Shown here: one piece after another, positions 33,044 through 41,329 of the stretch
Layout: every line of letters begins with the position of its first letter
Numbering within the stretch: position 1 is the first letter of the stretch
From: Fictibacillus phosphorivorans
GTDB lineage: Bacteria; Bacillota; Bacilli; Bacillales; Fictibacillaceae
NCBI RefSeq assembly: GCF_023715845.1
Contig: NZ_JAMBOR010000026.1
Coordinates: 1 to 51,187, forward strand
Length of the DNA: 51,187 nucleotides
Direction: 5' to 3'
Notes under the pieces: model-generated
Database searches by the model: none
Told to the model about the DNA's origin: nothing
Seen by the model: only the letters and a program-made list of their open reading frames with translations
Made by a program: the position numbers and the translations under genes

Positions 33044-34522
33044 CTATGAAACTTTTTCTTCCTTGTTTCCTTCTGCTTCCTTATATCCACCTTCCCAATA
33101 CTCAGCATTCTTAATGCCCAGTTTAGTGGAATCGAATACTGGATCAAGTCCTGCTTTCTTTTGTTGCTCATAGTCTTTTAAAACAGCTAATGCTGGTTTA
33201 GCCAGAATCAATATGGCAATTAAGTTCAGCCAAACCATAACACCAAGACCGAGATCTCCGAGTGCCCAAGCTAGGCTAGCCGTTTTAACAGCTCCATAAT
33301 ACGTAGTTCCTAACAGTACGATTTTTAGCAAGAACATCGGAATTCTGTTATTACGCCCCCGCATGAGATAAGCAATATTTGTCTCAGCGATATAGTAATA
33401 AGCCATAATGGTAGTAAATGCAAAGAAAAATAGGGATACAGCGACAAACCCAGAACCGAAACCAGGCAGGACAGATTCAATCGCTTCTTGCGTAAAGGCA
33501 GTCCCTGCTTCAACCCCAGGAATGTTTTCAACAATAAAATTGCCTTCTGCTTCATTTTGAACATTATACATTCCAGTAAAGAGAATCATAAAGGCGGTTG
33601 CAGTACATACGAGCCAAGTATCAATATATACAGAGAAGGCTTGCACCAAACCTTGCTTCGCTGGATGTGAAACTTCTGCAGCTGCAGCCGGATGAGGTCC
33701 CGAACCTTGTCCTGCTTCATTGGAATAGATTCCACGCTTAACGCCCCACATGATCGCAGAACCCACAATTCCCCCAAATGCAGAATCAAAAGAGAATGCA
33801 CTTCTGAAAATAAGCGAAAACACTTCAGGAATCTGTGTAAGATGGAAAGCCACAATAATTAATGAAACGAGTACATATCCAATCGCCATGAACGGAACCA
33901 CATATTGTGCTACGTTTGCGATCCGTTTTACACCACCAAAAATAATGGTACCTAAAATGAGTATTAAGAAAATACCCGTAACGACTGGACTAATATTAAA
34001 TGCGTTTTCCATTCCAGCAGCAATTGAGTTAGACTGGATACCAGGCATTAAAAGAGCCATCGCTGCTAGAGCCGATACAGCAAAAATGATTCCATACCAC
34101 TTCCAGCCAATTCCCTTTTCAATATAATACGCAGGACCACCACGATACTCGCCGTCCTGTTTAACTTTATAAACCTGAGCAAGCGCTGATTCAACAAAAG
34201 CACTGGATGCACCGATAAACGCGATCATCCACATCCAGAAAACCGCACCCGGTCCCCCAAAACCGATCGCAGTTGCAGTACCGGCAATATTACCTGTTCC
34301 TACTCGACCTGATAACGCGATTGCTAAAGCTTGGAACGAAGATACCCCGGCTTTAGAACTTTTACCTTCCAGCATTAGTTTAATCATTTCTTTGAAGTGC
34401 CTGACTTGCAAAAACCTTGTTAAAAGAGAAAATAATAGCCCGACGCCCAAACAAAAATAAATCATTGGCTGACTCCAAAGAATCCCAACTAAATCTCCTA
34501 CAAACGTTTCAAAGCTGTTCAA
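33044..34522 (-). CDS. alsT: alanine/glycine:cation symporter (AGCS family)
   Basis: 492-aa Na+- or H+-coupled amino-acid importer with about 10 helices. The AGCS signature GVSSFQALAIALSGRVGTGNIAGTATAI lies at about residues 58-87, followed by RGGPAYYIEKGIGWKW and the SNEAGQGSGPHPAAAAEV loop characteristic of AlsT/GlnT/DagA. Substrate (alanine, glycine or glutamine) is not decided by these motifs. The start is TTG 34522 with AAGGGGG upstream. A strong promoter lies at 34567-34595. No glycine riboswitch is seen in the leader. Confidence 0.88.
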   Translation of the reverse strand: MNSFETFVGDLVGILWSQPMIYFCLGVGLLFSLLTRFLQVRHFKEMIKLMLEGKSSKAGVSSFQALAIALSGRVGTGNIAGTATAIGFGGPGAVFWMWMIAFIGASSAFVESALAQVYKVKQDGEYRGGPAYYIEKGIGWKWYGIIFAVSALAAMALLMPGIQSNSIAAGMENAFNISPVVTGIFLILILGTIIFGGVKRIANVAQYVVPFMAIGYVLVSLIIVAFHLTQIPEVFSLIFRSAFSFDSAFGGIVGSAIMWGVKRGIYSNEAGQGSGPHPAAAAEVSHPAKQGLVQAFSVYIDTWLVCTATAFMILFTGMYNVQNEAEGNFIVENIPGVEAGTAFTQEAIESVLPGFGSGFVAVSLFFFAFTTIMAYYYIAETNIAYLMRGRNNRIPMFLLKIVLLGTTYYGAVKTASLAWALGDLGLGVMVWLNLIAILILAKPALAVLKDYEQQKKAGLDPVFDSTKLGIKNAEYWEGGYKEAEGNKEEKVS

Positions 34523-34560
34523 AACTTTACCCCCTTGTATTTGACTGAAAATTTACTCTA

Positions 34561-34596
34561 TTTGTAATTATAAAATAAATCATATACGATTACAAA
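34561..34596 (-). promoter_or_regulatory. alsT promoter flanked by an inverted repeat
   Basis: Minus strand TTGTAA (34595-34590), 17-bp spacer, TATAAT (34572-34567). The inverted repeat TTTGTAAT (34561-34568) / ATTACAAA (34589-34596) overlaps both boxes and could be bound by a repressor. A 12-bp palindrome ATATTCGAATAT also lies at 34750-34761 in the same 280-bp intergenic stretch. Confidence 0.65.
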
Positions 34597-34770
34597 TTGT
34601 GACAGGTTTCATCACTTAGGTATTTTCTATTATTAAATGAAAAGAAATCAGAAAACAAGATAAAATTCTTTCCAGTATGGACATTTGTATCTTTAGTAAC
34701 GTACAAGTTACTAGTTGAATCCCAATAACAGTCATTTCTCTAGTAGAATATATTCGAATATGTACACATA

Positions 34771-34799
34771 AAAAAACCAGCTTTTAGATTCAGCTGGTT
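34771..34799 (-). terminator. terminator of the ThrE-type exporter operon
   Basis: AACCAGCT / AGCTGGTT stem with TTTTTTATG on the minus strand, 6 nt beyond the stop codon. Confidence 0.85.
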
Positions 34800-34804
34800 T
34801 GGTT

Positions 34805-35260
34805 TTACTGAGACTTATTAACGATTGTCTTTAACTTTGATTTTCGGATTATCTGGTTGATCACTTCTGAGAATACGAGCCCTATAGCGATGGACCCAGA
34901 TATCATAAAAGCTTTTGCTGCCAGATTTATAGCCAGATTGTAATCATTCTGCACGAAATTTCTCATCGCATTATAGGAGATACCACCCGGAACAAGGGGA
35001 ATAATACCTGCAACACTGTAGATGATAACAGGCGTTTTATACTTTTTAGCAAAATATTGTGAGGCAATCGCGATGGAGAAAGCTGCGATCACCGTTGCAA
35101 GTACCATATCCACCCCATTAGTCTCTAAGAGAAAATATAAAATCCAACCGACCATTCCAACTAGGCCGCAATGAAATAAAGAGCGTTTCGGCCCATTAAA
35201 AATGATAACGAAAGCCGCCGACGCGATAAAACTCGTGATAAGCTGTTCAATAATCGTCAT
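34805..35260 (-). CDS. threonine/serine exporter C-terminal half (YjjB/DUF3815)
   Basis: 151-aa protein with four to five helices, corresponding to the C-terminal half of ThrE. The core IYSVAGIIPLVPGGISYNAMRNFVQNDY matches the IPLVPG motif found in both halves of the family. In many bacteria the exporter is split into YjjP and YjjB, encoded side by side; here the partner ends 14 nt upstream. Probable role is export of threonine, serine or a related small acid (the E. coli pair exports succinate). Confidence 0.85.
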   Translation of the reverse strand: MTIIEQLITSFIASAAFVIIFNGPKRSLFHCGLVGMVGWILYFLLETNGVDMVLATVIAAFSIAIASQYFAKKYKTPVIIYSVAGIIPLVPGGISYNAMRNFVQNDYNLAINLAAKAFMISGSIAIGLVFSEVINQIIRKSKLKTIVNKSQ

Positions 35261-35274
35261 CGTGACGCTCCTTT

Positions 35275-36036
35275 CTATAACAATGAAAATGTAACGGCAA
35301 TCCCAGCCCCGATGGCAAAGGCAGTCAGGAAGGCGTCAGCACCTTTTGCGAGCCCAGATATGAGATGACCTGCCATCAAGTCACGCACTGCATTTGTGAT
35401 CAAAAGACCCGGTACGAGCGGCATCACCGATCCTATAATAATCTTATCTAGTTCTCCACCTATTCCGATTGAAACAAAAAAGAGAGCCTGTAAGCCTATT
35501 AAAAGGGAGGCCGAAAACTCGGAGAAAAATTTAATCGGTACGAGCTGATGAAAATAGAGGAGAGAAAGAAAACCTAAACCGCCCGTGACGAAAGCCGGAA
35601 AAAAGTCTCCCCAGTTCCCTTGGAACATGATTAAAAAACAGCCAGATGAAATCGCAGCTGCAAGAACATGCACCCAAAGCGAATACGGTGAACCAGACTC
35701 ACTAATCTTCTTTAATTCCTTATATGCTTCCTCGATCGTGTACTCGCCAGCACTTATTTTACGGGAGATTCCATTAACATTCGCTACTTTTTCTAAGTCT
35801 GTCGTCCGTTCGATAATGCGAATCAGCTTGGTTTTCGTAGGTTCGTTTCCTTCAACAGAAAAAAGTATACCTGTCGGTGTTACATAGGGGTGAGATTGTT
35901 TGGCACCAAAAGAAGCTGCAATGCGCATCATCGTATCCTCGACTCGATACGTTTCCGCTCCGCTTTGCAGCATAATTTTACCTGCCAATAAACAAACCGC
36001 CATTATGTCATATGTTTCTTGTTTTTCCATCTCCAT
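35275..36036 (-). CDS. threonine/serine exporter N-terminal half (YjjP/DUF1212)
   Basis: 253 aa. A soluble N-terminal region (1-115) with CLLAGKIMLQSGAETYRVEDTMMRIA and SHPYVTPTGILFSVEG, the DUF1212 hallmark, is followed by five helices with the IGSVMPLVPGLLITNAVRDLMAGHLISG motif. GGAGAG precedes the ATG. It forms an operon with the YjjB-like gene downstream, together making a full ThrE-type exporter. Confidence 0.87.
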   Translation of the reverse strand: MEMEKQETYDIMAVCLLAGKIMLQSGAETYRVEDTMMRIAASFGAKQSHPYVTPTGILFSVEGNEPTKTKLIRIIERTTDLEKVANVNGISRKISAGEYTIEEAYKELKKISESGSPYSLWVHVLAAAISSGCFLIMFQGNWGDFFPAFVTGGLGFLSLLYFHQLVPIKFFSEFSASLLIGLQALFFVSIGIGGELDKIIIGSVMPLVPGLLITNAVRDLMAGHLISGLAKGADAFLTAFAIGAGIAVTFSLL

Positions 36037-36169
36037 TACGCATACTCTCCAATTTCGTACTTACCTTCATTCTACCCAAAATGTAACAATTAATATTTTT
36101 ACAGTTTAACTGATTGGCGTATAGACGGCAATGAAGTTGAACAAGTTTACAAATGTTACTAGAATAAAC

Positions 36170-36340
36170 TTAACCGTTCGATTTACCATACACATCAAAT
36201 AGATAGCTGAAAGGATCCTTTCGATCAGATTTTTTTCGTATAAAACCCTTACTTTCGTGCAAGGCGATCGGGAATGATGAGAGTATAATAATTGTTCCGC
36301 ACAAGAAAATCAAACTCATGATACCTGTTAGAATAACCAT
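36170..36340 (-). CDS. small membrane protein (56 aa)
   Basis: ATG 36340 is preceded by an ideal AAAGGAGG and starts a 56-codon frame. One hydrophobic helix occupies residues 1-26 (MVILTGIMSLIFLCGTIIIL...), followed by a basic/aromatic tail (ALHESKGFIRKKSDRKDPF, ending YLFDVYGKSNG). It lies between the ThrE-type operon and the divergent lacI-type gene. I do not recognise the family; the ribosome site is the main evidence that it is real. Confidence 0.65.
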   Translation of the reverse strand: MVILTGIMSLIFLCGTIIILSSFPIALHESKGFIRKKSDRKDPFSYLFDVYGKSNG

Positions 36341-36381
36341 GATTTATTCCTCCTTTTACTTTATAAGCAGAGGATAATTTA

Positions 36382-36395
36382 TGAAACGCGTTTCA
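36382..36395. promoter_or_regulatory. LacI-type operator
   Basis: TGAAACGCGTTTCA, a perfect 14-bp palindrome with the central CG typical of LacI/GalR operators, 38 bp before the lacI-type start codon and 42 bp before the divergent 56-aa gene. Autoregulation, and possibly control of the small gene, is the simple reading; CcpA binding is the alternative. Confidence 0.65.
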
Positions 36396-36432
36396 AAGCA
36401 AGAAAAATCTTTTTAGAAAAGAAGGACTGAGT

Positions 36433-37395
36433 ATGGCAAATATAAAAGATGTCGCAAAAATGGCCGGAGTATCAGTGACTACTGTTTCACGTGTCCTTAA
36501 CGATTATCCCTATGTGAGTGCCGAAAAAGCGGAAGCCGTAAGAAAAGCGATGGAGGAATGCAACTATCAGCGGAATATCAATGCGGTACATTTAAGTAAA
36601 GGAAAAACCTTTTTAGTAGGCGTGGTAGTTCCTTTCTCAAACCATCCCTATTTTGGGCTGCTTATCGATGGAATAGCAAATGCTGCTCTCACGCATAACT
36701 ACAAGCTTGTTTTGATCCAAACGAATTATGAAGAAGAAAAAGAGATTGAAGCGTTGACCATGCTTAAGAATAAGCAAATCGATGCATTAATCATCTGTTC
36801 GCGGATATGCGACTGGAAGGCAATCAAGGATTTCACTCAGTACGGACCAATCGTTCTTTGTGAAGACGCACGAGAAAAGGAGGTTTCTTGTACGTTCGTT
36901 GACCATTATAAAAGTTTTTCTATCGCTTTAGATTATCTTCATAAAAAAGGACATTCGCGGATTGGGTATTGTATCGGAAGAAAATCGGGAACAAACAGTA
37001 AACAAAGACATTCAGCTTATGTTAATTTTTTAAAGGAAAACTCCTTGTCCTTCCATTCAGATTTCATATTTTCAGGGTGTTTTAATTTTGAAGACGGAGT
37101 GAAAGTTGTGACCGAATTCGTGCAGATGAAGGAGCGGCCGACAGCACTTTTAGTCACGAGTGATCAGGTGGCAGCAGGTATATTAACTTGCTGCAAAGAA
37201 CAAGGCATTTTTATTCCTGAAGACTTAGCGATTATGGGGTTCGATAACCAGCCCATTTCAAAAGTGATGCATATTACTACACTAGAAATCCCGCTCGTAG
37301 AAGTCGGTCGGAAGCTATTTCATCAAGCCATGGATGGAGAGCGTGTTACACATGAGGAGATTCCTGTTAAGTTAATTGAGCGGGAGACGGTATGA
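36433..37395 (+). CDS. LacI family transcriptional regulator
   Basis: 320-aa regulator. The N-terminal HTH reads IKDVAKMAGVSVTTVSRVLN (residues 4-23) with the hinge at about 50-60. A periplasmic-binding-protein-like effector domain follows, with GLLIDGIANAALTHNY, TSDQVAAGIL and IMGFDNQPISKVMHITTLEIP. AAGGA precedes the ATG. No sugar-uptake or hydrolase gene is adjacent, so the regulon is not evident; it may control itself, the neighbouring 56-aa gene or distant genes. A strong terminator follows. Confidence 0.88.
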   Translation: MANIKDVAKMAGVSVTTVSRVLNDYPYVSAEKAEAVRKAMEECNYQRNINAVHLSKGKTFLVGVVVPFSNHPYFGLLIDGIANAALTHNYKLVLIQTNYEEEKEIEALTMLKNKQIDALIICSRICDWKAIKDFTQYGPIVLCEDAREKEVSCTFVDHYKSFSIALDYLHKKGHSRIGYCIGRKSGTNSKQRHSAYVNFLKENSLSFHSDFIFSGCFNFEDGVKVVTEFVQMKERPTALLVTSDQVAAGILTCCKEQGIFIPEDLAIMGFDNQPISKVMHITTLEIPLVEVGRKLFHQAMDGERVTHEEIPVKLIERETV

Positions 37396-37402
37396 GAATG
37401 AG

Positions 37403-37431
37403 CGAACTCAACATGATTGAGTTCGTTTTTT
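37403..37431 (+). terminator. terminator of the lacI-type gene
   Basis: CGAACTCAA / TTGAGTTCG stem, 5-nt loop, TTTTTT tail. Confidence 0.9.
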
Positions 37432-37441
37432 GTGGTTTTTT

Positions 37442-37600
37442 TACGGTACGTGTTCTTTTATTTATTACACGTTCGCTCTAGCCTTGGCCAGTTTCGCTCA
37501 GAATTGTTGTCGAACCGCCGTTATTTGCGTTTCTTCGCTCAAGATGCTTGTCGAACCGCCGCGATTCTGCTGTTTTTCGCTCAAGACATCCGATTTCCCG
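37442..37600 (+). repeat. CGCTCA array with hairpin flank (array A2)
   Basis: Cores CGCTC(T/A) occur at 37474, 37495, 37536 and 37578. Spacing is 21 bp, then 41-42 bp, with a second shared block tgtcgaaccgcc at about 37509 and 37550. The left flank (37442-37473) contains ACGTGT...ACACGT inverted arms and matches, in reverse orientation, the flank of array A3 at 41440-41474. It lies between two convergent terminators. Confidence 0.75.
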
Positions 37601-37615
37601 ACTCATTCACACATT

Positions 37616-37660
37616 AAAGGGGCTCAACATAATCTTTCACCTGTTGAGCCCCTTTTTTAT
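37616..37660 (+). terminator. long-stem terminator between convergent genes
   Basis: Perfect 14-bp arms AAAGGGGCTCAACA / TGTTGAGCCCCTTT with a T6 run on the plus strand. It could also act for the DUF6526 operon on the minus strand, where the tail is weaker. Confidence 0.8.
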
Positions 37661-37669
37661 CTGAAATCG

Positions 37670-38092
37670 CTAGATTCTATGATGATCTGCTTTCCAATTG
37701 TTAATCGCTTGTTTAATTTCTTTTGGATTCATGTTCTCTGCCGCTGCTTTTTCTGCTAATCCAGGAAACTCGTTGTCTGGTGCGAAGCGCAAAGCTACGA
37801 TCTGACCGGGAGTCAGCTTCGAATCTAACAATCTTCCCGTTAACACATAATGACGCAGGTTCTCTTCAGCACGAATAGCGCGATCCTGTGCCTTCAATGG
37901 ATATATTCGAAGCAGAGCAAACGTAACAGCCATACTAAGGGACATTACGACAAGAATCACTCCTAAAAAAGCGTCCTCTGTTTTAACTAAATATACGATG
38001 CTCGCAATCAGCCCCCCAACGACTAGCAAGCTTAACACATAATGATAGATCGGGTGCGTCCGTGCATGATTTTTATAATGTTGTGTTTCCAT
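37670..38092 (-). CDS. DUF6526 family protein
   Basis: 140 aa. METQHYKNHARTHPIYHYVL opens with the conserved Q-x-Y-x-N-H...P-x-Y-H pattern of DUF6526. Two helices follow (about 18-37 and 42-62), then a soluble C-terminal part with LTPGQIVALRFAPDNEFPGL and NPKEIKQAINNWKADHHR. Function unknown. It starts 24 nt after the ABC-2 permease stop, so is probably the last gene of the ArsR-ABC operon. Confidence 0.8.
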   Translation of the reverse strand: METQHYKNHARTHPIYHYVLSLLVVGGLIASIVYLVKTEDAFLGVILVVMSLSMAVTFALLRIYPLKAQDRAIRAEENLRHYVLTGRLLDSKLTPGQIVALRFAPDNEFPGLAEKAAAENMNPKEIKQAINNWKADHHRI

Positions 38093-38116
38093 CTTTTCTC
38101 CTCTTTCTCTATGAAG

Positions 38117-39214
38117 TTACTCCCACTTGAATGTAAAACTTGCGGCGATAAACGCCCCAATAAGCCAGCAGCTCAGAATAATCGCTTCCATGCCGAGGTC
38201 CATGAATGAAGCCCCCACGTTCATCGTTTCACGAAGTGCATGACTGAGATGAGCAATCGGCAGTACCTGAACGATCGGCTGAATAAACTCTGGCATATCT
38301 TTTATCGGGAAAAACACACCGCCTAAGAACAGCATCGGGAATGAAAGGAATCCCGCGATCGGTCCCGCACTCTCAGGGGTCTTCGCAATACCTGCAATAA
38401 TAAAACCGATCGCCATAAACGCTAACGTCCCAAGAGTTACGAAAGCAACAACCGTCAGCCATGAGCCGCGGACCTCAATCCCAAAGACTGCCCAGGCTAC
38501 GCCAAGCACAATCATCGCTTGCAGACCGTTCAGCATGAAGCGAGCTGTAATCTGCGCCGCAATAAAAGTGGATGCTTTCAATGTTGTTCCCTGCATCCTC
38601 CGCAAGATTCCTCTCTCACGCCATGAGGAAATCTGACCGGCCACACCATTCATGTTGTTGCTCATGATCATCATCGCTACAATTCCCGGTACGAGAAAGT
38701 CTATGTAGCGCAGATTCAAAGCTTCAACACCTTTAGAATCTGTAACAACAACCGGCTTGTAATCTACTTGCTTTTTACTGATCGTGTCTACTGCATTATT
38801 GACGAGTTGCAGTCCAACCTGTGAAACCGTTAGATTCGTCTCGTTATAATAGACTGGCAGTTTGAACGGATTCGTCCCTTCACCGGCGGCTAAACTTTTC
38901 GCATATCCTTCTGGAATCGTTACAACAAGCTGCAGATCACCATCTTTCAGCAGTTGTAGCATGTTTTTTTCATCTGAACTTTTCTCGATTGTAATGGCCT
39001 TGTTTTTCTTAAGTTCTTTTACCAATAACTTCGATTGCTCACTGTTGTCCTGATCCACTACGGCTACAGTCAAAGAGATGCCATTGCCGTTACCTAAGAA
39101 CGATCCGAGCATGATCATTAAAAAGATCGGAAAAGCGAGGGTCCAAAACAATACTTGCCGGTTTCGAAGGAAAATCCGGAGCTGGGCTAACGTCAGTTGA
39201 TAATAGGCTCTCAT
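38117..39214 (-). CDS. ABC-2 type transporter permease
   Basis: 365-aa membrane subunit: one N-terminal helix (FWTLAFPIFLMIMLGSFLG), an external domain (about 45-170), then five helices with LVPGIVAMMIMSNNMNGVAGQISSWRERGILRRMQGTTL, the ABC-2 signature region, and PMLFLGGVFFPIKDMPEFIQ. This layout suits drug, lipid or polymer export. Its start overlaps the stop of the ATPase gene by 4 bp (ATGA), so the two are translationally coupled and form one transporter. Confidence 0.88.
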   Translation of the reverse strand: MRAYYQLTLAQLRIFLRNRQVLFWTLAFPIFLMIMLGSFLGNGNGISLTVAVVDQDNSEQSKLLVKELKKNKAITIEKSSDEKNMLQLLKDGDLQLVVTIPEGYAKSLAAGEGTNPFKLPVYYNETNLTVSQVGLQLVNNAVDTISKKQVDYKPVVVTDSKGVEALNLRYIDFLVPGIVAMMIMSNNMNGVAGQISSWRERGILRRMQGTTLKASTFIAAQITARFMLNGLQAMIVLGVAWAVFGIEVRGSWLTVVAFVTLGTLAFMAIGFIIAGIAKTPESAGPIAGFLSFPMLFLGGVFFPIKDMPEFIQPIVQVLPIAHLSHALRETMNVGASFMDLGMEAIILSCWLIGAFIAASFTFKWE

Positions 39215-40137
39215 CCTTCTCTTAACCTTCTTCCTGTCATATGAATAAATACATCTTCAAGTGTTGCTGTTCTAGTTTGCAAATCTACCAGCCTCAATTC
39301 TTTTTCAGAAGCTATTGCGATTAAGCTCGTAAGTGTTTGTTGAAGATTATCCGTGTAAAGGATATGTACATCTTTCTGGCTCCCCACCTGTTTAACTCCT
39401 TCGATTTCTGACAGTACGACATCCGCTTCTTCATCAAACCGAAATTCTACCGCACTATCGGATTGGAGGTTTTTCACGAGTTCACCAGGCGTATCAAGGG
39501 CGATCAGCTTCCCTTGGTCCATAATCGCAATGCGATCACAAAGGACATGTGCTTCATCCATATAGTGAGTCGTCAGCACGACCGTTTTACCACGTTCTTT
39601 TAAGCGGAGGATAATATCCCAAAGCGTTCTTCGCGCTTGCGGATCCAAACCTGTAGTCGGTTCGTCCAAAAAGATAATCTGCGGATCGTGAACGAGTGCC
39701 AGTGCAATCGCAAGACGCTGCTTCTGCCCTCCAGACAATCCCTTAATCCTGCTATTCTTCTTTTCTGTCAAAAGCATGTCTTCAATCAAATCCGGAATCG
39801 AGATGTGTTCCCGATAAAAACTTCCGTATAGATGCAATATCTCTTCCACTGTCAGAAGTTCAAAAAGAGTCGTTGATTGAAGCTGCACCCCTATGACTTC
39901 CTTCACTTTATCGAGTTCACGAGTAATATCATACCCGCCAACAATCGCAGTACCTTCATCAGGTTTACGAAGCCCGACCAGCATTTCAAGTGTTGTTGTT
40001 TTACCAGCACCATTTGGGCCAAGCAGTCCGAACACTTCCCCTTTATGTACAGAGAACTCACTGCCATCAACTGCAGTAAAATCCCCATATCGTTTAACTA
40101 GCCCTTGTACTTTAATAATTTCTTCGGATGACTCCAT
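39211..40137 (-). CDS. ABC transporter ATP-binding protein
   Basis: 308-aa ATPase of the DrrA/CcmA type: Walker A GPNGAGKTTTLEML, Q loop VQLQST, signature LSGGQKQRLAIALAL, Walker B IIFLDEPTTGLDP, H loop LTTHYMDEA. A C-terminal extension (about 225-305) is common in ABC-2 exporter ATPases. It pairs with the overlapping permease and follows an ArsR-type regulator by 21 nt, so the exporter is probably induced by a signal sensed by that regulator. Confidence 0.9.
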   Translation of the reverse strand: MESSEEIIKVQGLVKRYGDFTAVDGSEFSVHKGEVFGLLGPNGAGKTTTLEMLVGLRKPDEGTAIVGGYDITRELDKVKEVIGVQLQSTTLFELLTVEEILHLYGSFYREHISIPDLIEDMLLTEKKNSRIKGLSGGQKQRLAIALALVHDPQIIFLDEPTTGLDPQARRTLWDIILRLKERGKTVVLTTHYMDEAHVLCDRIAIMDQGKLIALDTPGELVKNLQSDSAVEFRFDEEADVVLSEIEGVKQVGSQKDVHILYTDNLQQTLTSLIAIASEKELRLVDLQTRTATLEDVFIHMTGRRLREG

Positions 40138-40158
40138 TTTTCACACTCCAGACCTTTA

Positions 40159-40488
40159 TCACTGCTTTTTATTTTTACTGCAGCCAAACATCCCTTCAAA
40201 CCTTGACCATACTTCTTTTAACGCATCCATCCACTCGCACGCATTTTCCATCGAGTCGGGTTTTATCGCATAATACCGGTAACGCCCCTCTTTCCTTTTC
40301 GTTACAAGTCCTGCATTCTCTAAAACTTTTAAATGCTTTGAGATCGCAGGGAGCGACATATCAAAAGGCTCTGCTAACTCTTGAACACTCCTTTCCCCCT
40401 TTGACAGCTGCTCGATAATACTCCTTCTGGTGGGGTCTGATAAAACAGAAAACACATCATTTAAATTATCAGCATTATATTTAACCAT
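40159..40488 (-). CDS. ArsR family regulator of the ABC operon
   Basis: 109-aa winged-helix protein: FSVLSDPTRRSIIEQLSKGERSVQELAEPFDMSLPAISKHLKVLENAGLVTKRKEGRYRYY spans about residues 13-75. It lacks the ELCVCD metal motif of ArsR/SmtB, so it more likely belongs to the metal-independent (SdpR-like) group. First gene of the operon. There is no Shine-Dalgarno sequence, and the predicted transcription start falls at or next to ATG 40488, suggesting a leaderless message. The palindrome over the start codon is a likely autorepression site. Confidence 0.88.
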   Translation of the reverse strand: MVKYNADNLNDVFSVLSDPTRRSIIEQLSKGERSVQELAEPFDMSLPAISKHLKVLENAGLVTKRKEGRYRYYAIKPDSMENACEWMDALKEVWSRFEGMFGCSKNKKQ

Positions 40489-40525
40489 TTGGTTAAGTAT
40501 AGCGCAAAGTGAAAGAAGTTGTCAA
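40481..40525 (-). promoter_or_regulatory. arsR promoter with operator on the start codon
   Basis: Minus strand TTGACA (40525-40520), 18-bp spacer, TATACT (40501-40496). The 16-bp palindrome TTAACCATTTGGTTAA (40481-40496) touches the -10 box and contains the ATG (40488-40486). Transcription should begin about 7 nt after the -10 box, at about 40489. Confidence 0.7.
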
Positions 40526-40537
40526 TTTGTTCCTGTC

Positions 40538-41221
40538 CTACCTGTAGGTGTATTCGATTTTTACAGTAGCCGTGATCTTATTCTCCCCTGGCTGAATCGG
40601 CGTACCAGCACCTTGTGCAAGCGTTGCAGCTTGGAAAGGTATTGGAGGCGGCGGAAGAGGCTGCGACAATTCCTGAACAGAGATCGGAACCGGCTGGAGT
40701 GTGACTTGAAGCGCCTGCGCCATAGCCACTGCTTTTTGCTGGGCATTATGAATAGCAGCCGTCAAAGCTTGATTATAAAAAGCATCTGGATTCGTTACAG
40801 AAAACTGAATGGACGAAACAGAATTAGCTCCATTCGCGACAGCCTGATCGATGATCTGACCTGTTTTTTGAATATCTTTTATTGTGACTTGAAGCTGATG
40901 TTCCACACGGTATCCGCGAAATGTCTGCTGCCCGTTTTCGTAAGTATATTGCGGTTCGATCCGATAAGTGGATGTCTGGATATCTTGCTGTGCGATACCT
41001 GATGACATTAAAGACTGGATGACCGATGATGTTTTTGCAGCATTTTCTGATTGTGCCGTACTTAGGTTCATGTTCTCAGTAATAACTCCGATTGTGATCA
41101 TCGCCTGATCAGGCACTTCTGAAACAGAACCCTCACCAGTAACCGTTAATCGATTTGGTCTTGACTCTTCGTTCATCTGTCTAAATCCCATGTTTTGATA
41201 ACTCGGATAGCTGTAATACAT
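40538..41221 (-). CDS. SIMPL domain protein (DUF541)
   Basis: 227 aa. The SIMPL/DUF541 domain spans about residues 25-225: LTVTGEGSVSEVPDQAMITIGVITEN, then a YRIEPQYTYENGQQTFRGYRVEHQLQVTI block and a C-terminal KITATVKIEYTY strand. No signal peptide is visible, and the start (MYYSYPSYQN) is Tyr-rich as in several Bacillus homologues. ATG 41221 follows AAAGGAG; the open extension to 41287 has no site. Function unknown; family members have been linked to envelope or oxidative stress. Confidence 0.82.
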   Translation of the reverse strand: MYYSYPSYQNMGFRQMNEESRPNRLTVTGEGSVSEVPDQAMITIGVITENMNLSTAQSENAAKTSSVIQSLMSSGIAQQDIQTSTYRIEPQYTYENGQQTFRGYRVEHQLQVTIKDIQKTGQIIDQAVANGANSVSSIQFSVTNPDAFYNQALTAAIHNAQQKAVAMAQALQVTLQPVPISVQELSQPLPPPPIPFQAATLAQGAGTPIQPGENKITATVKIEYTYR

Positions 41222-41285
41222 CACAAAGCTCCTTTCATTTACCTGCTCCATTAAAACTATGCATAGCTGTAAGATAAAAGAAGGC

Positions 41286-41322
41286 AATAAGACCGCCTCC
41301 TTTTATAAGAGACGGTCTTATT
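41286..41322. terminator. bidirectional terminator
   Basis: AATAAGACCG-CTC / GAG-CGGTCTTATT, 14-bp arms with one mismatch, between array A3 and the SIMPL gene. The likely terminator for the upstream dmpA transcript on the minus strand. Confidence 0.7.
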
Positions 41323-41329
41323 AGTTCTA

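Noticed and set aside
32920-33171. 84-codon extension of the CDF transporter
   Set aside because: It runs through a terminator and into the symporter gene; TTG 32919 has a good ribosome site.
33030-34800. Glycine riboswitch or other RNA switch before alsT
   Set aside because: The leader after the promoter is only about 40 nt, too short for a known riboswitch.
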